A stretch of DNA of 64,000 bases, taken from the NCBI GenBank assembly GCA_964017145.1, contig OZ024843.1:3029001-3093000 (forward strand), written 5' to 3'. Source of the DNA: Agrocybe praecox. Taxonomy: Eukaryota > Basidiomycota > Agaricomycetes > Agaricales > Agrocybaceae. The position numbers and the translations under genes are program-made. Positions 43,176 to 52,678 of this stretch are shown piece by piece (positions within the stretch are counted from its first letter, which is position 1; each line of letters opens with the position of its first letter). Under the pieces are notes generated by a model, which saw nothing but the letters and a program-made list of their open reading frames with translations, was not told the DNA's origin and did not search any database.

Positions 43176-44733
43176 TCACCAGTCATTGAGCGTCTGACAT
43201 TGACTTGGCCGCGACAGATTCAGCCCGCCGCGCAATAGCGGAGGCAGGACCAGACCGTTGATAATAGTGTTGATAACGATAGAGTCGACGTCGTGGGGCG
43301 TAACTCGGCCATACCAGATCCCGGATCCAGACGGGGTGTATATCTATAATATCAATGCGGTACGTCAACATGTTCATGATCCCCCAAACCCCCAGAGAAA
43401 TGAATAGTAGATGGTTCGAGGCCCAAGAAAAAAACGAGGATAGACAAGGTCGAGACTTACGATGGCATTACCGGCGTACTTGTGGCCGCCAATATGTGAC
43501 ACTTTGATGATTAGCGCCCGCTTTGATTCGGTACTTTGCTTGAGTTGAGCTGCAATATTTTCTTCGCGTTCCTCGGGCGTCACGTTAAGGTCTTCCAGGG
43601 GTACGCCCATTGTCAGTTGAGGATGTTCTAGCTGTGTGTCAGCATCCCATCCTTGGGCCTCCAACGATCTGATGAATGCTGCAAATAGACAGTCAGACAG
43701 GCATCAAAGATACGACGTGGGGTATAAATTGTTTGATGTATTTGATGCAAAAGGTATAACATACCGTGTTCCAGCTTTGGTGCAGCGATCCCACACCGGT
43801 TGTCTCGCTTTTTATGGGAGCCTGGAGAAAAAGGTTCCTTTAGGGTCGGATAGAATAATAAGCAGCCGTCGATTACTCACACAGTAAAATAACGCATGAG
43901 TAAGGTAATACCCATGTCTTCAGTATGCTCTTTTCGAGGTACGTGCCGTCTCGGCCAATGGAAGGATCTACCGCGCTCTCCCATAGTTCGTGTGCACCCT
44001 GGACCGACCGTTGGATCTCAGTCACGACTTTGAAGTCGGGGAATACGAGTACAGTCTCATGTGCATCTTCATGGCAGATGGTTTTGTGACTACCATTCAG
44101 AACCGAGGTCCGATTGGTGTCGGAGGTATTGAAGAGGCCATTAACGGTAGCGGAAGGTCTCACGCCCTTGTTATTATTAAGTCCACCCGTCGGAGGGGGC
44201 GATGCAGTTTTTGGGGAAACAGCCTTTGGCGAAGCGGGCTTTTGTGATGGAGGTGCGGTGACCTCGAGTAGAGCAGCGGCCAAGGACTGTTTGTCGTCGG
44301 TGATGTCTCGCTCCCAGTCTGATTTGCCCGTCGAAATTACTATCTATAAAAAGTACCAAGGTGCGTCAGTGACCAAATTGAGTAAATAATGAGACAAAAA
44401 TGTGGAGTGCAAATATGTAATTGGGCGTTGGGGTAGCGAAAAGGGAGAATTAAGGCATACTTGGCGATGGTATGGCTTTACAGAGCCCAGCATCTGGGTG
44501 TCCATGTCGATATCGAAACGGCGAGGATATGCTTCATGATCTAGATGGCGAAATGAGGCTTCGTTATCAGATAAAGACAGTGAGAGATATATACCGAGGT
44601 CACAAGGGTCGGCACATGCTCTACAGTCAGCAGTAGTGACTGGGACATCTAGAGAGCGTAATGTGCGGCAGAGAGGATCTTCTGTTTGTCGACCGAGCAC
44701 AAAGGAGCGCAGGCCCTTGAATGAAGAGTACAT
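43176..44733 (-). CDS. APD1: APD1-type sucrase/ferredoxin-like thioredoxin-fold protein
   Basis: Exons 44733-44595, 44540-44461, 44343-43881, 43821-43765, 43678-43461 and 43343-43176 give 374 residues. The N-terminal CRACADPCD and the DMDTQMLGSVKPYHRQ block, the central CSHKKRDNRCGIAAPKLEHAF (first Cys made by splicing), and HIGGHKYAGNAI followed by IYTPSGSGIWYGRVTPHDVDSIV are the hallmarks of the Suc/Fer-like family. Yeast Apd1 binds an Fe-S cluster with C-terminal Cys/His ligands and protects against redox-active compounds; here HxGGHKYAGN and RCGIAA supply the ligands. Head-to-head with the sirtuin gene, 157 bp apart. Confidence 0.85.
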
Positions 44734-44890
44734 GATGGTCACCGTAAGAAAGGGGGTCGGTTACTCCTGGCAAAACACACGGCCTACTGTCTGGAACTTT
44801 TCCGTGTATCAGATAAGATCCATATTATATAAGCAATTAATTATATTTCCTTCCCCGTTGTTCTTACCATACCTTGACCACACCCACAAG

Positions 44891-45973
44891 ATGGCACCAT
44901 CTACAGACATGGATAACTTCCGGAAATTACTCAGCTCGTCCAAGAACATTATTGCAGTGGCTGGCGCCGGTCTGTCCGCTGCCTCGGGTATCGTATTTTC
45001 TTCACATCAGTGTGAATTCCCAATTCATTGAATTTCATTCTCTTGGAAGGAATCCCCACATTCAGAGGGGCTGGGGGAATGTGGAGAAAATACGAGGCGA
45101 TGTCTCTCGCGACTCCGGAAGGCTTCCAGAAATCACCTTCTTTGGTTTGGCAGTTTTATCACTACCGTCGAGAAACGTTTGTTTTCTTTTGGGGCACATA
45201 GTATTAAGTAATTGACTTTCCCTGTGTTCTAGAGCTCTTCGTGCTACACCTAATAACGCTCATCGGGCATTATCCGCTTTCTCTTTGCCGGCCATCAGAC
45301 GACAAATCGCACCTGATTCCAGTTTCGTTCTGATAACCCAGAATGTCGACGGGCTAAGCCCAAGATCAAATGAAGAAATAAGTGCCATGTTTCCTGAGGA
45401 AGCTAACACAACCGAGGAGAAATTGCAAGTCATAGAAATGCACGGAAAGCTCTTCGACGTCGTTTGCAGAAACAAATATTGTAAACATACAGAATTCAAT
45501 ATTAATTCCCCAATTTGCGAAGCTCTTGCAGGAACCGAGTTAATGGTGGAAGATGGTGTCCTCGATCCAGATATTCCTCTCAAGGACTTGCCTCGCTGCT
45601 CTAAATGTGGCTCTCTTACGAGGCCAGGGGTAGTTTGGTTCGGCGAACAACCATTTCACATGAACCGAATTGATAAGCTCGTCGCTCAAGCTGACCTATG
45701 CCTTGTAATCGGGACGTCATCAAAGGTGAGTTTGTCATCTTCTATCCTCGAAGATTATAATACGAAGCTATTTATGGATCCAAGGTTTATCCAGCAGCTG
45801 GGTATGCTGAAGAGGTGAAGGAAAATGGAGGGAAAGTGGCTGTCTTTAACTTGGAAGAAGTAGGCGAGGAGCCAGATTATCTGTTTCTAGGTCCCTGCGA
45901 GGAGACGTTAGTAGATGCCTTGGGTCTTTCTGTATCAGCGAACGGCAGGATATCCGTGAAAGCAACATCTTAG
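44891..45973 (+). CDS. SIRT5-type NAD-dependent protein deacylase
   Basis: Exons 44891-44987, 45050-45176, 45233-45725 and 45785-45973 give 301 residues. Sirtuin motifs: [18 protein letters not shown] (NAD pocket), ITQNVDGL, catalytic His in EMHGKLF, zinc Cys pairs in VCRNKYCKH and [17 protein letters not shown], and [17 protein letters not shown]. The segment FYHYRRET carries the Tyr-x-x-Arg pair (Tyr69, Arg72) that recognises negatively charged acyl groups in SIRT5, so lysine desuccinylase/demalonylase activity is likely. No clear mitochondrial presequence is seen. Confidence 0.9.
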
Positions 45974-46125
45974 GTAATTTGCCACAGAACTCGTCATTCA
46001 TTCGTGATCTTACATGAGGGTGGTGGTAGCCAGGATTAAATTGGGTGCCACGAGTGATTACTGGAGTATATAGGTATATATTTATACAAAGCCGTCCCTT
46101 TATGATGTCTCTGGAGAAAACATCG

Positions 46126-46734
46126 TTAATACAAGTTTTGTAACGAAGGCAATATCAGACGCGACGTACTTTTGCGAGGAGCCGCGCTCAAATCTTGCTT
46201 TTCATCGGGATTTCTGGACAACACATTTGCCACTTCCTGGACAACTTCCAACCCCGGTAGTATTCGGTCATCTGTTGGCGAGGGCACGTTTACACCGTAC
46301 AGGGCTTCGATGACTTTTGCTCCTCTGGTTGAGGCACTTCCACTCCAGTTGTCCGCCGACCCAACGGTATTGTTATTTGAAGCGTCCCATTGTGCCATCT
46401 TCGGCGCCATCTTCATTTCAGCTCGTTTCTTCTCAAAATCGTCGATATTGGGGAGTTTGTGGCCTGTGGCAAGGACAGAGTACACGTCGAGAACCTCAGG
46501 AACAAATGTTTCGTCAATCCTTTGAAGGAGGTTTTCCTCTGTAATCCAGTTCTCAGACTGGTGATACAATGCTATGAGGGCTCGCATTTTGGCAGGAGGT
46601 AGGGTTTGGTAGGACGATATTGATGAAGAGGAAGCCTTGGATGATGATGATACAGCTCTTGTAACCGAGTACTGCCTCGAAGAAGCGACTTTGAGAGATA
46701 CGACGCGTCTACATGCCTGTGTTGCAAGACTCAT
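46126..46734 (-). CDS. Unrecognised protein, probable mitochondrial import signal
   Basis: Single-exon frame of 202 residues. The N-terminus (MSLATQACRRVVSLKVASSRQYSVTRAVSSSS) is Arg/Ser/Ala-rich without acids, a good mitochondrial presequence with a possible RQY-S cleavage site. The folded part (KMRALIALYHQSENWITEENLLQRIDETFVPEV) is helical and charged. I do not recognise the family. A GTACGT near the 3' end could be a donor, so the last ~14 residues are uncertain. Head-to-head with the BTB gene. Confidence 0.6.
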   Translation of the reverse strand: MSLATQACRRVVSLKVASSRQYSVTRAVSSSSKASSSSISSYQTLPPAKMRALIALYHQSENWITEENLLQRIDETFVPEVLDVYSVLATGHKLPNIDDFEKKRAEMKMAPKMAQWDASNNNTVGSADNWSGSASTRGAKVIEALYGVNVPSPTDDRILPGLEVVQEVANVLSRNPDEKQDLSAAPRKSTSRLILPSLQNLY

Positions 46735-46807
46735 TTTTGTATGGAAGGATGTAGTCGGGAGAGCTATACAGAATTTTATGTAGGCAGAACCAAACGAACA
46801 GCGTGAC

Positions 46808-46870
46808 GTGACCCTAACCCTAAAGTATATGGTATCCCGCTTGATTCACTTGCCACTCCTTGACCCTAAA
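46808..46870. promoter_or_regulatory. Telobox-like CCCTAA motifs in a divergent promoter
   Basis: ACCCTAACCCTAAAG lies near 46808-46824 next to GTGACGTGA, and GACCCTAAAG again near 46862. CCCTAA-type 'telobox' elements bind Tbf1/Myb-type factors in fungal promoters. It sits between the start codons of the mitochondrial protein and BTB genes. Inferred from motif only. Confidence 0.35.
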
Positions 46871-46898
46871 GTAAACCTGGCAGGAACCGTCCGATTAG

Positions 46899-48703
46899 AT
46901 GTCGGACAGAAATACAGCTTCCGTCTCTTCCTCCTCTACAATATCTATTCGTAAGCGTATCCGCTGTGACTCCGACCCTCAAGACTTGGATCTCACCTTC
47001 GATAACCCAGCTGGTACCAGCTCGAGGAAGAGTCACCGAGACCTGAATAGACATCGTCCACCGGAGAAGATGTCCAGGAGATATCAGGATCCTGACGCCG
47101 ACGGTGCTGAGTCTGATTATGACCAGGATTTGGACCCAGATACAGACGGGGACGCAGAGATGGACCCAATTGCAGTCAACGATCTTATTTATTCACCCTC
47201 TGCTTCAAACGAGAGTGTATCTTTATCTCTGCGGCAGTTCGAAAAGAAACCTGCTCAGGCGAATACTAGCGCAACATATGCTGATGTGGTCAAGGAGTTT
47301 AACAAACCCAATTATAAACGAGACGATGCATACTACTTTGAAGACGGCAGTTGCGTCCTCCTTGTCGGCGACACTCTGTTTAATGTGTGTTCGACTGATC
47401 TACACTTTGTTTTTCTCTAATATTCTGAACAGGTCCATCGAACAATTCTGAGCAGAGACGCCTCATCTTTCAGCACCCTTTTTTCTTTGCCTCAAGGCGC
47501 ACACATGGTCGAGGGTGGTTCAGATGACAATCCAATACACTTACCTGGAGATTCGCCAGACGAGTTCAGACACTTTCTATGGGCATTATATGCTCTGTAC
47601 GTCCTTGGCTGCGCACATGTCGGCGCCTAAACTGACGAGGACTCATAACATTCTTTATATCATGCAGACCCCCTGAATTAATGGTAGCAACCTCTCCCCG
47701 CGCGAACTTACCCCAGCTAATCAACATCGCGCGTGTTTCGAACAAATATGCCTTCAAATCACTCGAAATGTGGGCATTGGACGCCATACATGACTTCGTC
47801 AACCGGAAACCGTCACCCATTCTTAGTGCGACACCCTCGCCGCACAATAATCTCACATATACAACTGACAACCCATTTACCTCTCCAGGATCATCTATTC
47901 CATCTTCCTCTTCTACGCCCACGCCCGTTCCAGGATCAACTACTCCTCCTGCGACTCCTACTCAGGCCGATACCTCCCTTTTGCTGACACAGCTTATTCG
48001 TCTTGCCCAGCTGTGTTCCCATGACCGATTGATGTCAAGCATGATTTCTTTGTTGAGGCAGTTGATGTCTTCGAACGTACAATATGCGTACCTAGCAATG
48101 ACGCTATCTGACGAATTGAATTTGAGAGCCTTGAGAGGACAGGCATACCTAGAGGTAATGAGAAGGGGGGTAGTCGTACGGAAGATGCGGGGAGATTGTG
48201 TAAATGGAGGATCGCTCAGGTCCCTGCATAATAGTAGCTCGTCAAGTTTACTGCAGGTTCCCGGTGGAGAAGATGACAGCGATAACAGCGAAGGTAGCCT
48301 GGATTCGTCTGGTCGTCTGATCATTACTCGCGAGCAACAGCTTCGCCTTCTTGCTGGGTACTACCGTCTGACCTCGCTATGGGATCGATTGCGGCTGACG
48401 CCACTCGCTTTCGAACATTCTCATTCCTGCGGTGCGACATGGCATCAACAAGGATGTACACAGTCATGGTTGGAGTTCTGGAAAGAAAAAACGAGGAGCG
48501 ATAGTGTTATGGGCTTGGGTCTTGCAGACGTGCTTGGGCGGCTGAAGATGGTGCAGAAAGATTATGAGAGGTGGGGAAGCGCGACCTATATGCACCACGA
48601 CTGCAGAGCCCTAGCCAAGAGGGCGATCAGTGACGTTATTGCGAAAGTGGAGGAGGGGTTGCCAGATTATTTCGCTGAGCCGGGTGAGTTTGAAGATGAT
48701 TAA
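46899..48703 (+). CDS. BTB/POZ-domain protein
   Basis: Exons 46899-47384, 47433-47596 and 47668-48703 give 561 residues. A disordered acidic N-terminus with a basic patch is followed by a BTB domain at about residues 145-220: YYFEDGSCVLLVGDTLFNVHRTILSRDASSFSTLFSLPQG, DEFRHFLWALYALPPEL. The domain carries the VGDTLFNVHRTIL block common in Agaricomycete BTB families. The C-terminal ~330 residues include a Ser/Pro/Thr insert and a helical region ending with a Cys/His-containing segment (HSHSCGATWHQQGCTQSW). Probable protein-interaction or Cullin-3 adaptor role; partners unknown. Confidence 0.8.
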
Positions 48704-48808
48704 CAACGAGGGCGAGTCGGCGTAATGTAACATAAATGACCTGTAAAATAGCTATACTTGTCCGGATTGTAAAAGTGTACATTGTAATGTGCGCAATGAC
48801 TTACGATT

Positions 48809-49551
48809 TTAAATCCTTCTCCTTGTGCCATTCCTACTTCGTTTCCCGCCGATTGTTGCAGCGGGTGTACTAGTCATACTAGGCAACGTCGACTCTCCCA
48901 TGATGGTGCGTGTATATTCACTCGAGGCGGGTGTATTTCCGATGCCCCAGTCCGGACGCTTTGACTCAATGGTCATACCACCCATCATGCCACGCATTAG
49001 AGTGTCTATATCCTGAGTTGCAGGTGGAGGCGGTTCCTCCCTTGTGCGTTGCAAGATGCGCTCAAACATCTCATTGTCCTGAAGGGCGTCTACTTCTGCA
49101 CGCAAGGACTTCATCACGCGTTCGAAAAGTACTGAAGAAATTTAGCTGAAAAAGTAATGACTATGAGATCGGGGAACTCACTTTTCTCCTCGATGGGTTC
49201 GAGCTTCCGTTCAGAAGCTCTAATCATCTTGTGGCCTGGCAGGTGCTCTCCGTCGGGCAATATACCCATGGGCAATGGCGTCTCTGGTACGAGAATAAGC
49301 ACTTCTTTCTCATTATCTTTTTCGTCGTTTCTTTGTCTCCCGAGCCCTATCAACATTTCTTGTACCTTGTGTTCGAAAGCACTTTGGAAGGATTCGGTAT
49401 CGGAGGGGGAGGTCTGATCAGGCGGGTAGGCGGTACCTACTGAAGAGGCAGGCGAAGCAGGACGATAGGCAGGGGGTGCATACGATGGAATGGGAACGTG
49501 GGCCGCATGTGTTTGAGGAGGGTGTTGTGGCAGTTGATATGGTAAAGACAT
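48809..49551 (-). CDS. Unrecognised Pro-rich protein with helical C-terminal half
   Basis: Exons 49551-49182 and 49131-48809 give 230 residues. The first ~45 residues are Pro/Ala/Ser-rich, then charged helices (SFQSAFEHKVQEMLIGLGRQR, LFERVMKSLRAEVDALQDNEMFERILQRT) joined across the intron. The end is basic (KRSRNGTRRRI). No family recognised; the splice sites, open frame and helix pattern support a real gene. Convergent with the BTB gene. Confidence 0.55.
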
Positions 49552-49670
49552 GACGATCCTTGTGGCTCGAAGAATGTGGTCGATGAACTCCAAAGAAAGC
49601 TGAACGCGGCGCAATTAATAGAAACACGACAGTCACGGATTGTGGTAGCCACACAAATTACAACATTCAT

Positions 49671-49768
49671 GGTGCTATAGTGTAGTGGTTATCACTCGGG
49701 ATTTTGAAGTTATGTAATATTACGTAATCATATTTCCCGAAACCCAGGTTCGAACCCTGGTAGCACCT
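49671..49768 (+). tRNA. tRNA-Gln (anticodon UUG) with intron
   Basis: Acceptor GGTGCTA pairs with TAGCACC; the D-arm AGTGTAGTGGTTATCAC is that of eukaryotic tRNA-Gln; the T-arm CCCAGGTTCGAACCCTGG is perfect. The anticodon stem CGGGA/TCCCG encloses loop TTTTGA plus T, giving anticodon TTG. An intron of about 26 nt interrupts after the purine 3' of the anticodon, the standard place for nuclear tRNA introns. T5 follows near 49785 as a pol III terminator. It is the last clear gene before the repeat-rich region. Confidence 0.9.
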
Positions 49769-50531
49769 TAAAATAATATCTTTTTGCCTTTGTTGTTCTT
49801 TTTGGCACAGCACATTTTGTCTACAGTACTGTGCCATTTCGATCAATTCGGCAGTAAGGTGTAACGGGCCCTCCAAATCTGCCCAAATGTCACGGGTGTA
49901 ACGGTCATTTTGAGGATATGCCGAATTCATTTGACCAATCCGAAAATGATCAAAAAAAGCAAAAAAAATTTCTCTCAAACACAAAGCGTCATTTAAATAT
50001 ATCATTTTGATACAAGTTTATATAGGAGTATGTACTTATTGCTGAGAAACTAGCCATCTTGCAAAAAAGCAGAAAACAGATGGATATGGATAATGTGACA
50101 AGTGACGGTGTTACATTGCAGCAAATTGGTGGCGAACATTTCTTGCATCCCCACACCCACGCTGTGATGGTCAAGTCACCATGATGTTATGTGTTATGTT
50201 TCATTTTCCATTATATTATATATATTATAGCTTACCATGTCTTGTATCTTTGTCGAATCAACTCACAACCATGTTATTTGTTAAATCCCGTTTGTTCGTT
50301 CTTGTTGAAGCCCAAGGGGTATGCTGGAACTTGCCAAGCGACAAGGGGTGGGGAGGGGGGGGGTCTGTACTTGCCTAAGTGTAAAAGAAAGCAATTGGGA
50401 CAATAAAATGCCAATTCCGATGATTTTTTTGCAATATGTAAGGCAAATTAGTCATGAGACTAGCCCTTGGTTCACGACGGTCAGCAATCTCACCAAAATC
50501 TCACTCAATTTTCCCATAGAACACTCAAATC
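49769..50531. other. AT-rich region between tRNA and MITE
   Basis: No supported gene. Repeated GTGTAACGG words near 49857 and 49896, a G-run near 50350, and short open frames without family features. Probably decayed repeat DNA. Confidence 0.35.
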
Positions 50532-51158
50532 TAGTGTTGTACAGGCTCGGCTTGGCCTGAAAGCCCTGGCTTAAGCTCGGCTTTAACCGGCTTGGGCTTA
50601 CAAAAATTCATACCCAGGCTTTGAGCTTTTTATAGGGCCGGCTTGGGCTTGGCTTGGGCCTGGGCTGCAGCCTATTACTATAAATGGAATTGAAAATAGA
50701 ACATGTTTTTTTTTTTGTGTTCAAACATCCTTACTGTGGCTAAATAATGATATTATGCATATGAAAGTATATTCACAAGTTTAAATCAGCCATGAACATA
50801 CTATAGTGCATCAATAACAGACACCAACAGGTCTGTCATAACTTATATAATCTGTCCATCATGATGGACAACTAAATAGGTAATGATTATGTGATCTATA
50901 TTCAGCAGCATATATTCAAAACTCGAAAAAGATGATAAAGCAAAGAATTTATTATGCAAAATACTCGAAAATAACCTCATATATGAAGGTAAATTACCTT
51001 GGCTGAAGCTGCGGCTCGGCGGCTCGGCCTAGGGCTTCCAGAATAGAAGCCAAGGCCGTGGGCTTTGTTGAGCCTGACATAGGAGCTTGGCTCAGCTCAG
51101 CTTTACAGGGCCGGCTTGGGCCGGCTTGGGAGCCTGAGGCCGAGCCTGTACAACACTA
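50532..51158. mobile_element. hAT-type MITE with 8-bp target duplication
   Basis: 627-bp element. The left end TAGTGTTGTACAGGCTCGGC and the right end GCCGAGCCTGTACAACACTA are reverse complements over about 20 bp. Flanking 8-mers CTCAAATC (50524-50531) and CTCATATC (51159-51166) differ at one base, as an old hAT 8-bp duplication. Subterminal regions carry many GGCTTGGGC/GGCTCGGC words, while the centre is AT-rich with no coding capacity, so it is non-autonomous. Confidence 0.8.
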
Positions 51159-51228
51159 CTCATATCAGTGATGCAAATGTCAAAAAAGGTGTGTTCCCAT
51201 CAGTATGGGAAATTCTCACTTGGTATCA

Positions 51229-52608
51229 AGCTGTTTTATTTGTAGACACCTTCAGAATTTACTGTGTTGAGTACTTGCTACTGTGAGGACTGCAAAATCC
51301 AAGTGAAACTTAGCTATGGAGGTGAAGCGAACTGGCAACAACATCTTTCCAGCTCTCGACACCAAAATAATTCTGTGCCTAGCTCAAGTGGTTCAAAAAT
51401 AACCTTTACATCATTCTTTTTGAAGAAGCCTGTCAACAATGTGATGGACACAGGTAGACATGCTATGCTGTTGACACCGACTTCTTCCTCCTCTTCTCTT
51501 GCTATTGTGGTCACTGCCCTGCCAACAGGAAACCTTGTTAATGCTCCCATCGTACTCAGCGACACTGATTTGGAGCATAAATCATTTCCAACCACCGCAA
51601 CCACTGTCTCTAGGTCCCTTCTTGCTCGACTAGAGGCAGTCACTGCATCATTGCCCCTGTCTGTCCCTGAGGCAAATCCAGATGACTGTCTTGCATGCTA
51701 CGTGGGAGATCCTTGCTATGAAATAGAAGAAGGAAATGATCCATGGGAAATGGCCAACCATGTGCTCAACTCAACCATTGGTTATAGGAAAAAGACGTCA
51801 GATATCGCAGACATCATTCGTCGAGGATCACTGGGAATGGATGGGCTATGAAAACACCACCTGGTCAGCAATGGCATGTCATCATTGACGGCTGATACAC
51901 TTCTTGCACCCAATGATAAGCAGGATGTTGTGTTAATGATTAGGCTTCTCAGTGCCATCTCACAACTTCCGCTTCCATTATCATCATCTGATTCCCCCAT
52001 CTTTCACTCAACGCGACAAGCGCTGTGGCTTCTTGGTCACGTCTACCATCACTTGCTCAGTGCCTACATGGATATTGAGCTGACATTAAACAAACAGCTT
52101 GTTCACCAGAGTGCTGTGGCGCACCTGATTCTTGCATTTTGGAAAAGTGCAAACAATGGTGGGAAACAATACAAATGCTGATCAGCTCCAGCTCACCAAC
52201 CATATAGATGGAGCTGTTCAGTGTGTCAAAATTCTGGAACTTCATCCAGAATGGGGAGGACAGACACAATGTCTTAATGTCAAGCCACTACCCAATACGG
52301 ATACCAATATCACAAATCTATACGACCATCTCAATCCTCAGTCATGGAAGGGTGAAGTTAGTGTAAAGGCAGTAGTTCTAGAATCCTCTTGGGCTGATGT
52401 TTGTCGCAAAGCTGAGGCTAAACTTGAAGAAATTGGGTTTTTGTCACCATTTTTGAAGATGAAAGAAGACAACGGTTATGATATACTTTGTCCATTTGGA
52501 GGCAGAAAAATGGAGAACGTCCCATCTGTCAGGATAGAATCTGTGTGTCAAATTGATGCCAAGTGTAATAGCCGGCATTCCTCAGCATGCAATTGTTCCA
52601 TGTGGTAG
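51229..52608 (+). pseudogene. Decayed zinc-finger repeat-family gene
   Basis: Begins after a likely acceptor at 51228 with a C2H2-like finger: CYCEDCKIQVKLSYGGEANW then QQHLSSSRHQ, and a KITFTSFFLKK segment. This type of finger recurs in repetitive Agaricomycete genes. The frame continues to a stop at 51851, then other frames take over: 51876-52181 (LLSAISQLPLPL...HVYHHLLSAYMDIELTLNKQL) and 52132-52608 (HIDGAVQCVKILELHPEWGG, LYDHLNPQSWKGEVSVK). Frame changes between pieces without clean introns indicate decay. Function unknown; it is probably carried by a mobile element. Confidence 0.55.
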
Positions 52609-52678
52609 CATACTAATGATGCACATTTCTCTTTCTTGATTTGCTGCCACCACCGTTGACTCAAATTTTCTGTTCTTG

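Noticed and set aside
42430..43179. 249-residue minus-strand ORF
   Set aside because: It is rich in Ser/Phe/His/Leu because the opposite strand is purine-rich; no domain, and it overlaps the APD1 3' end.
49667..50005. 112-residue minus ORF
   Set aside because: It runs through the tRNA-Gln gene and has no family features.
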